Shown piece by piece: positions 33,718 through 38,320 of a stretch of DNA of 38,320 nt. Positions within the stretch are counted from its first letter, which is position 1; the number at the start of each line of letters is the position of its first letter. The stretch is taken from the NCBI RefSeq assembly GCF_001557215.1, contig NZ_LSJM01000442.1, forward strand, positions 1 through 38,320. The letters run 5' to 3'. The notes beneath the pieces were generated by a model. That model did no database searches. It had not been told where the DNA came from and saw nothing but the letters and a program-made list of their open reading frames with translations. Source of the DNA: Sphingomonas sp. CCH9-E2 (GTDB taxonomy: Bacteria; Pseudomonadota; Alphaproteobacteria; Sphingomonadales; Sphingomonadaceae). The position numbers and the translations under genes are program-made.

Positions 33718-36603
33718 ATGGCCATGCTCGTTCACGCCGCCCGCACGTCGCGCGCATTTCGCACCATTCTGCTCGCCGGAGCCGCAGCGCCGCTGTTCTT
33801 CGCCGCGCCCGCCTGGGCGCAGGACGCCGAACCTACGGCGGAGGACGAGGTCGTCGTCACCGGCATCCGCGAAACGCTACGCACCTCGATCGACGTCAAG
33901 AAGCGCGAGACCGCGATCGTCGACGCGCTGTCGACCGACGAGATCGGCGATCTTCCCGCACTGTCGGTGGGTGAGGCGATCCAGACGATCACAGGCGCGA
34001 CCACGCACCGCGAGAAGGGCGGCGCATCCGAAATCGCGCTGCGCGGCCTCGGCCCGTTTCTCAGCAACTCGACCTTCAACGGTCGCGACGCCACCAACGG
34101 TTCGGGCGACCGCGCGGTCAACTTCAACCAGTTCCCGGCGGAGCTGGTCAACAACATCAAGATCTACAAGACCCAGCAGGCCGATCTGGTCGAGGGTGGC
34201 GTCGCCGGCACGATCGATATCGGCACGCTGCGCCCGCTCGATTTCGGCAAGATGCGCGTGCAGGGAGAGATCAAGGCGAACTACAGCCCCTATCAGGACA
34301 AGGTCACCGGATCGTCCGCTTGGGGCTGGCGCGGCACTCTGTCCTATGTCGACCAGTATCAGCTCGGCGGCCTCGGCGAAGTCGGCATCGCGATCGGCGT
34401 CCAGCGCAACGACACCAACAATCCCGAGGAAACCGTGGCGGGCAGCTCGACCTGGACCGCGTGCAACGCGACCATCGTCGTCGCCAACAACAACTGCACC
34501 CCGGTCACCCGCCCCCAGGCGGCGGCGGGCACGCCTTTCTTCCTCGCCCCCAATGCGATGGCGTGGCGCCAGATCAGCGAAACCGACACGCGCGATGCGG
34601 TATTCGGCGCGATCCAGTGGCAATTCTCGGACCGGCTCGAACTCAATCTCGACGCGCAATGGTCCGACCGCACCTTTGTCGAGCGGCGCCGCGATCTCAA
34701 CATTTCGGAAATGCGCTACGGCCTGACGAACGTCGTCTATGACGAAAACGGCGTGATCCAGCGGATGAACGGGCTCAGCGCGCTCGAATCGACCGGGTCG
34801 AACCTGTCGCGGTCGGAAGAGTATCTCGGCGCGGGCGCCAATCTGCGCTGGAGCGGCGAGCGGCTGACGGTCGAACTCGATGGTGCCTATTCGCGCACGA
34901 TCCGCACCGAAATCGAAAAGCAGGTCCGCCTGCGCACCGATCCGTTCGACATGAACGGCAACCGCAATTTCTTTGCCACCGCGCCGTTCGCGACCAACAG
35001 CATGCGCGTGCCCTATACCTTTGAGGTGCTCCCGGGCAATTTCGCGCCGACGATCACCTTCGACCCGCGGCTCGACCTCAACAATCATGCGCTGTTCTGG
35101 GATGACGCGCGCGTCCGCCGGGACGAGAGCCAGCGCCGCAACGAGATCTGGGGCGCGCGCCTCGACCTCGATTACAAGCTCGATGGCTTCATCACCAACA
35201 TCGCGGTCGGCGGTCGCTGGTCGCAACAGACCTTCACCGATTACGACGTCCGCAACGAACTGACGCTCAATCCCTCCGGTCCGCCGGCCGCCGGGCGTGA
35301 GGACGCGCGCATCAACACGCTCTGCCGCACCGCCTTCCCCCAGACCGGGTTCCTGGAGCAGGCGCAGGGCAATACCATCACCAGCTGGGCGACGTTCGAC
35401 CCGATCTGCCTGACGCGCGAATATACCGGGACCGAAGATATTGGCCGCCCGGCCGACCTGCGCTCGCCCGCCAATCGCGACGTCACCGAGACGATTCTCG
35501 CCGGCTATGCCATGGCAGATTATTCCGGCGATCTGGGCGACATGCCGGTGCGCGGCAATTTCGGCGTGCGCGTGGTCAATACCCAGCTGACCTCGATCGG
35601 CCTGCGCAGCGCGTTCACCGTCGTCAACAATCCCGACGGCACCGTCACGCTGACGCCCACGCCCGGCACGTTCGAAACGGTGACGCTGGAGGCGCAGACC
35701 ACGCGCGTCCTGCCCAGCGTCAACGCGATTTTCGAGCTTGAGCCGAACCGCCTGCTGCTCCGCGCCGCCGCCTATCGCGCGCTCTCGCGCCCCGCGCCCA
35801 GCGCGCTCGGCGCCGGCCGCACCTTCGTGCTCGATTCCAGCGGCACCACCATCGCCGACGCCATCAATGAAATCCGCGCCAATGGCAGCCCGGCGCTCAA
35901 GCCGCTGATGTCGTGGAACGGCGATATCGCGCTCGAATATTATCCGAACCGCGACTCGATCTTCGCCGCGACGCTGTATTTCAAGGAGTTCAGCGGCGGC
36001 TTCATCCCGTTCGTGACCAATGAGAATTTCACGATCGGCGGCCAGAATGTCAGCGTGCCGGTGATCCAGACCGCCAATAGCGACCGCAAGAGCCGCTTGT
36101 GGGGCATCGAAGTCACGCTCGCCAACCGCTTCTCGTGGCTGCCCAAGCCGCTCGACGGGTTCGGCGGCAAGATCAGCTACAATTATGCCGACACCAATTT
36201 CGAGAATGAGGATATCAGCCTCGGTGACATTCTCGACCCGCTGACCGGCAATGTGACCGAAGGGATCATCCCGCCCGCGGGCCTCAGCGGCTTCTCCAAG
36301 CACGTCGTCTCGGCGCAGCTCTATTATGAAATCGGCGGCTTCTCGCTGCAGGGGATCTACAACTACCGGTCGAGCTATTATCAGGACTTTGTCGGCGGCA
36401 ACACGCAGCTGCGCTACGTCCGCGGCAACGACACCGTCGACCTGCGCGCGTCGTTCACCGTCAACCGCAACATCTCGCTGCGCGCCGAAGCGACCAACAT
36501 TACCGACTCGCCCAAGGTGACCGACATGCCGGTCGTCGGCAGCATCCGGCAGTACCATTATTACGGCCCGCGCTACTTCATCGGCGCTAGGTTCCGGCTG
36601 TAG
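33718..36603 (+). CDS. TonB-dependent receptor, Caulobacter type, for alginate oligomers
   Basis: This 961-residue receptor has a signal peptide (about residues 1-35, AWAQ) and a TonB-box-like DEVVVTGIRETLRTSIDVKK. The plug carries VDALSTDEIGDLPALSVGEAIQTITG and GGVAGTIDIGT, typical of the large Caulobacter/Xanthomonas carbohydrate-linked receptor group. The barrel ends in YFIGARFRL. It would take up oligoalginate across the outer membrane. The FadR-type site upstream ties it to the lyase operon. ATG 33718 is 5 bp after GGGGAGAG; TTG 33703 is an unlikely start. Confidence 0.93.
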   Translation: MAMLVHAARTSRAFRTILLAGAAAPLFFAAPAWAQDAEPTAEDEVVVTGIRETLRTSIDVKKRETAIVDALSTDEIGDLPALSVGEAIQTITGATTHREKGGASEIALRGLGPFLSNSTFNGRDATNGSGDRAVNFNQFPAELVNNIKIYKTQQADLVEGGVAGTIDIGTLRPLDFGKMRVQGEIKANYSPYQDKVTGSSAWGWRGTLSYVDQYQLGGLGEVGIAIGVQRNDTNNPEETVAGSSTWTACNATIVVANNNCTPVTRPQAAAGTPFFLAPNAMAWRQISETDTRDAVFGAIQWQFSDRLELNLDAQWSDRTFVERRRDLNISEMRYGLTNVVYDENGVIQRMNGLSALESTGSNLSRSEEYLGAGANLRWSGERLTVELDGAYSRTIRTEIEKQVRLRTDPFDMNGNRNFFATAPFATNSMRVPYTFEVLPGNFAPTITFDPRLDLNNHALFWDDARVRRDESQRRNEIWGARLDLDYKLDGFITNIAVGGRWSQQTFTDYDVRNELTLNPSGPPAAGREDARINTLCRTAFPQTGFLEQAQGNTITSWATFDPICLTREYTGTEDIGRPADLRSPANRDVTETILAGYAMADYSGDLGDMPVRGNFGVRVVNTQLTSIGLRSAFTVVNNPDGTVTLTPTPGTFETVTLEAQTTRVLPSVNAIFELEPNRLLLRAAAYRALSRPAPSALGAGRTFVLDSSGTTIADAINEIRANGSPALKPLMSWNGDIALEYYPNRDSIFAATLYFKEFSGGFIPFVTNENFTIGGQNVSVPVIQTANSDRKSRLWGIEVTLANRFSWLPKPLDGFGGKISYNYADTNFENEDISLGDILDPLTGNVTEGIIPPAGLSGFSKHVVSAQLYYEIGGFSLQGIYNYRSSYYQDFVGGNTQLRYVRGNDTVDLRASFTVNRNISLRAEATNITDSPKVTDMPVVGSIRQYHYYGPRYFIGARFRL

Positions 36604-36701
36604 GCGATTCGGGGAGCGGGCTCGCGACGCGTGCAACCCATCGCTTGCGCTTTGGTGCGAAGCCAATAAGGATCGGGCCATGCGAATTGGTGAGGAGCGC
36701 A

Positions 36702-37445
36702 ATGGCTGACCGGCTATACCAGGGGATCGCCGATCAGATCACTGCGCTGATCGATCAGGGCGTCTTCCCCCCCGGCACCCGTTTGCCCGGCGAGCGTGAG
36801 CTGGCCGAGCGCTTCGGCGTCAGCCGCGTGACGATCCGGGAGGCGGAGATCGCGCTGCAGGCGATCGGCCGCATCGTCATCAAGACCGGCTCGGGCGTCT
36901 ATGTCACCGACGGCAAGCCCGCCGCGACCGACACTCCGCCCCAGGTCAGCGCGTTCGAACTGACCGAGGCACGCTCATTGTTCGAAAGCGAGGCCGCGGC
37001 GCTCGCGGCCTCGACGATCACCCCGGACACGCTCGCCCGGCTCGACGAACTGCTCGAGATCATGGGGCGCGACGACACTGACGATGCCGCATCGACCGCG
37101 GCGGATCAGGAATTCCACCTGCTGATCGCCTCGGCTTCGGGCAATCAGGCGGTAATCCATGTGATCAAGCAGCTTTGGCGCATGCGCACCGAAATGCCCG
37201 AAGTGCGCACCACCTATGCCAGCGTCTGCCAGCATGACGGCCGCACCCGCCAGCGCGAGCACGCGGCGATCGTCGATGCGCTGCGTATCGGCGACTCCGG
37301 CGCCGCGCGCATCGCGATGCGCCAGCATTTCAACCGCCTGCTCGAAGCGATGCTCGACGCGACCGAAGAGCGCGAGATCAGCGAATTGCGCCGCAAGGCC
37401 GCGGAAAGCCGCGAACGCTTCCTGATGACCGCGCGCTTGCGCTGA
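36702..37445 (+). CDS. GntR/FadR-family regulator of the alginate operon
   Basis: This 247-residue protein has a GntR winged HTH (residues 3-69, LPGERELAERFGVSRVTIREAEIALQ). An FCD ligand-binding domain (about 85-225) has the usual metal ligands D135, H139, H187 and H209. FCD members bind small organic acids, so DEH or 2-keto-3-deoxygluconate is a sensible effector. It lies 98 bp after the receptor gene. The two TGGTnnnACCA-type palindromes upstream of PL6 and of the receptor are its likely operators. ATG 36702 follows GAGGAG; the longer frame from 36645 lacks a ribosome site. Confidence 0.9.
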   Translation: MADRLYQGIADQITALIDQGVFPPGTRLPGERELAERFGVSRVTIREAEIALQAIGRIVIKTGSGVYVTDGKPAATDTPPQVSAFELTEARSLFESEAAALAASTITPDTLARLDELLEIMGRDDTDDAASTAADQEFHLLIASASGNQAVIHVIKQLWRMRTEMPEVRTTYASVCQHDGRTRQREHAAIVDALRIGDSGAARIAMRQHFNRLLEAMLDATEEREISELRRKAAESRERFLMTARLR

Positions 37446-37467
37446 GTGGGGCCAGCGTGCGCTGGAC

Positions 37468-37553
37468 TGCGGCACCGGCCCGCTCCCCCACCCGGCCACC
37501 CAAGCAGCGTATCCTAGATGAGTGGTCGTGTGGGGGAGCGGGCCGGTGCCGCA
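37468..37553. repeat. Long inverted repeat after the FadR gene
   Basis: A 24-bp perfect inverted repeat pairs 37468-37491 (begins TGCGGCACCGGCCCG) with 37530-37553 (ends GGGCCGGTGCCGCA). Including two mismatches, the arms extend to 37499 and 37522, leaving a loop of about 22 nt. The RNA would form a very stable hairpin, probably an mRNA end or a repeat-family element. No protein is supported here. Confidence 0.85.
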
Positions 37554-37555
37554 CC

Positions 37556-37578
37556 CCTTTTCAGCGCCGCTGAAAAGG
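37556..37578. terminator. Compact palindromic hairpin before the DsbA-like gene
   Basis: CCTTTTCAGCG and CGCTGAAAAGG flank a single C, an 11-bp perfect inverted repeat. Its TTTT/AAAA edges make it look like a terminator in either direction, but it lies 16 bp before the next start codon. A regulatory or protein-binding role is also possible. Confidence 0.55.
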
Positions 37579-37594
37579 CACAAGGACCTTGCAA

Positions 37595-38239
37595 ATGAAA
37601 GCCCTTTTCCTCGCCGCCCTCGCGCTCGCGCTCGCCCTCCCGCTCTCCGCCGCAGCGCAAGACGAGGGCGTCTCCGAATCCGGCGACACCCGCCGCCGCG
37701 ACGCGGCCGAGGCGATCCGCGAAAAGATCCGCAACGACCCGCTCGCCCCGACCGTTGCGCCGCGCGGGCATGACGTCACCATCGTCGTCTTCTCCGACTA
37801 TCAATGCGGCTTTTGCCGCCGCTTCAGCCCGACGCTCGACGCACTGATGGCGAGCGATGCGAAGGTCCGCGTGGTCTATCGCGACTGGCCGATCCTCGGC
37901 GGCGGGTCCGGCCCGGCCGCGCGCGCCGCCATCGCCGCAAGCTTTCAGGGCAAGCACCTCGCCTTCCACCGCGCGCTGATCGCGCAATCGGGGCGGATCG
38001 ACACGACCAAGATCCGCGCTGCCGCTGACGCCGCTGGCATCGACTGGACCCGGCTGCAGCGCGATCAGGTACAGCGCCGCGGCGACATCGACGCGCTGCT
38101 CGCGCGCACCAACGCCCATGCCCGCACGCTCGGTCTGACCGGCACGCCGGGCATGATGGTCGGCCCGTATCTCGTCCCGGGCCTGGTCGACCTAGCCACG
38201 CTCAAGCGCGCCGTGGCCCAGGCGCGGGCGCGGCGGTGA
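37595..38239 (+). CDS. DsbA-family periplasmic thiol oxidoreductase
   Basis: This 214-residue protein has a signal peptide (residues 1-22, SAAAQ), a short helical N-terminal region (30-50) and a thioredoxin-fold domain. The active site C71-G-F-C74 sits in SDYQCGFCRRF, and the cis-proline loop LTGTPGMMVG lies near residue 180. It resembles the DsbA/ScsC/BdbD group that forms or isomerises disulfides in the periplasm. The CGFC centre differs from the DsbA CPHC. It is monocistronic as far as the window shows. ATG 37595 follows AAGGACC. Confidence 0.9.
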   Translation: MKALFLAALALALALPLSAAAQDEGVSESGDTRRRDAAEAIREKIRNDPLAPTVAPRGHDVTIVVFSDYQCGFCRRFSPTLDALMASDAKVRVVYRDWPILGGGSGPAARAAIAASFQGKHLAFHRALIAQSGRIDTTKIRAAADAAGIDWTRLQRDQVQRRGDIDALLARTNAHARTLGLTGTPGMMVGPYLVPGLVDLATLKRAVAQARARR

Positions 38240-38248
38240 CCATTCATT

Positions 38249-38319
38249 CCTCCCCTGCGCAGCAGGGGAGGGGGACCGCCGGCGAAGCCGGTGGTGGAGG
38301 GGCGGCTGCGCAGACAGCC
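38249..38319. repeat. Sphingomonad intergenic hairpin repeat, right edge
   Basis: Three consecutive small hairpins: CCTCCCCTGC/GCAGGGGAGG around GCA (38249-38271), ACCGCCGGC/GCCGGTGGT around GAA (38275-38295), and GGCTG/CAGCC (38304-38319). This CTCCCC-type element is a common repeat between genes in sphingomonads. The window ends inside or just after it. Confidence 0.65.
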
Positions 38320-38320
38320 G

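Noticed and set aside
36651..36668. TTTGGTGCGAAGCCAATA upstream of the FadR-type gene as an autoregulatory site
   Set aside because: The TTGG/CCAA arms are separated by seven bases, not the spacing of the two good FadR-type sites, and the core TGGTnnnACCA is absent.
37514..38119. Minus-strand frame of 201 residues opposite the DsbA-like gene
   Set aside because: No motif or ribosome site; the plus strand has a signal peptide, CGFC centre and cis-proline loop.
1..38320. CRISPR array, prophage, transposase or toxin-antitoxin pair
   Set aside because: No regularly spaced direct repeats, integrase, transposase or typical small two-gene unit was found.

Overview
The window is a high-GC chromosomal segment that most likely comes from a sphingomonad alphaproteobacterium (Sphingomonas or a close relative). 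This is inferred from three Caulobacter/Sphingomonas-style TonB-dependent receptors, the maf / RNase E/G-like / yacG / tRNA-Phe neighbourhood, ATGA-coupled gene junctions, and intergenic repeats of the 'GCTGAACTTGTCGAAG' and 'CTCCCCTGC-GCA-GCAGGGGAG' kinds. I see no insertion sequence, CRISPR array, integrase or rRNA. No gap between genes exceeds about 265 bp.

Layout. (1) 1-3496 is housekeeping: the 3' end of maf, a short RNase E/G-like protein, yacG and tRNA-Phe(GAA), then an Lrp/AsnC regulator divergent from a leucine/phenylalanine/valine dehydrogenase that is followed after 1 bp by a small ACT-like protein. (2) 3637-25201 is the most interesting part. It is a two-armed locus for peptides or amides that probably contain D-amino acids. 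The right-pointing arm holds a membrane-anchored serine hydrolase, a TonB receptor, DgcN, a YkvI-like transporter, a second serine hydrolase and an M19 dipeptidase. A convergent XRE-cupin regulator follows. The left-pointing arm, read from 22124 down to 13789, holds an M19 dipeptidase, a second DgcN, two more serine hydrolases, a DgcA/dipeptide epimerase and a D-aminoacylase-like amidohydrolase. A second TonB receptor is divergent from it at 22388. (3) 25282-26264 holds a Crp/Fnr regulator and a 55-residue protein. (4) 26369-37445 is an alginate-utilisation operon: PL6 endolyase, PL17 oligoalginate lyase, MFS transporter, SDR (probable DEH reductase), SGNH esterase, TonB receptor and a FadR-type GntR regulator. 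(5) 37595-38239 is a periplasmic DsbA-like protein flanked by hairpin repeats.

How the genes may work together. In the D-peptide locus the two receptors would import peptides or N-acyl amino acids. Periplasmic serine hydrolases, dipeptidases and the deacylase would trim them, the YkvI-like protein could carry products inward, and DgcN plus DgcA would N-acetylate and racemise D-glutamate-type products. All four promoters of the locus carry a degenerate palindrome, consensus TTGTCCTAATAGGACAA, in tandem pairs whose centres are 19-20 bp apart. In three of them the pair sits directly against a TTGAC-type -35 element. That makes the locus one regulon, with the XRE-cupin protein as the obvious candidate regulator. 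In the alginate operon PL6 and PL17 carry the known catalytic residues at the expected spacing. Palindromes of the TGGTnnnACCA (FadR) type lie upstream of both the lyase operon and its receptor gene, so the linked FadR-type protein probably controls them. All functions are predictions from sequence.
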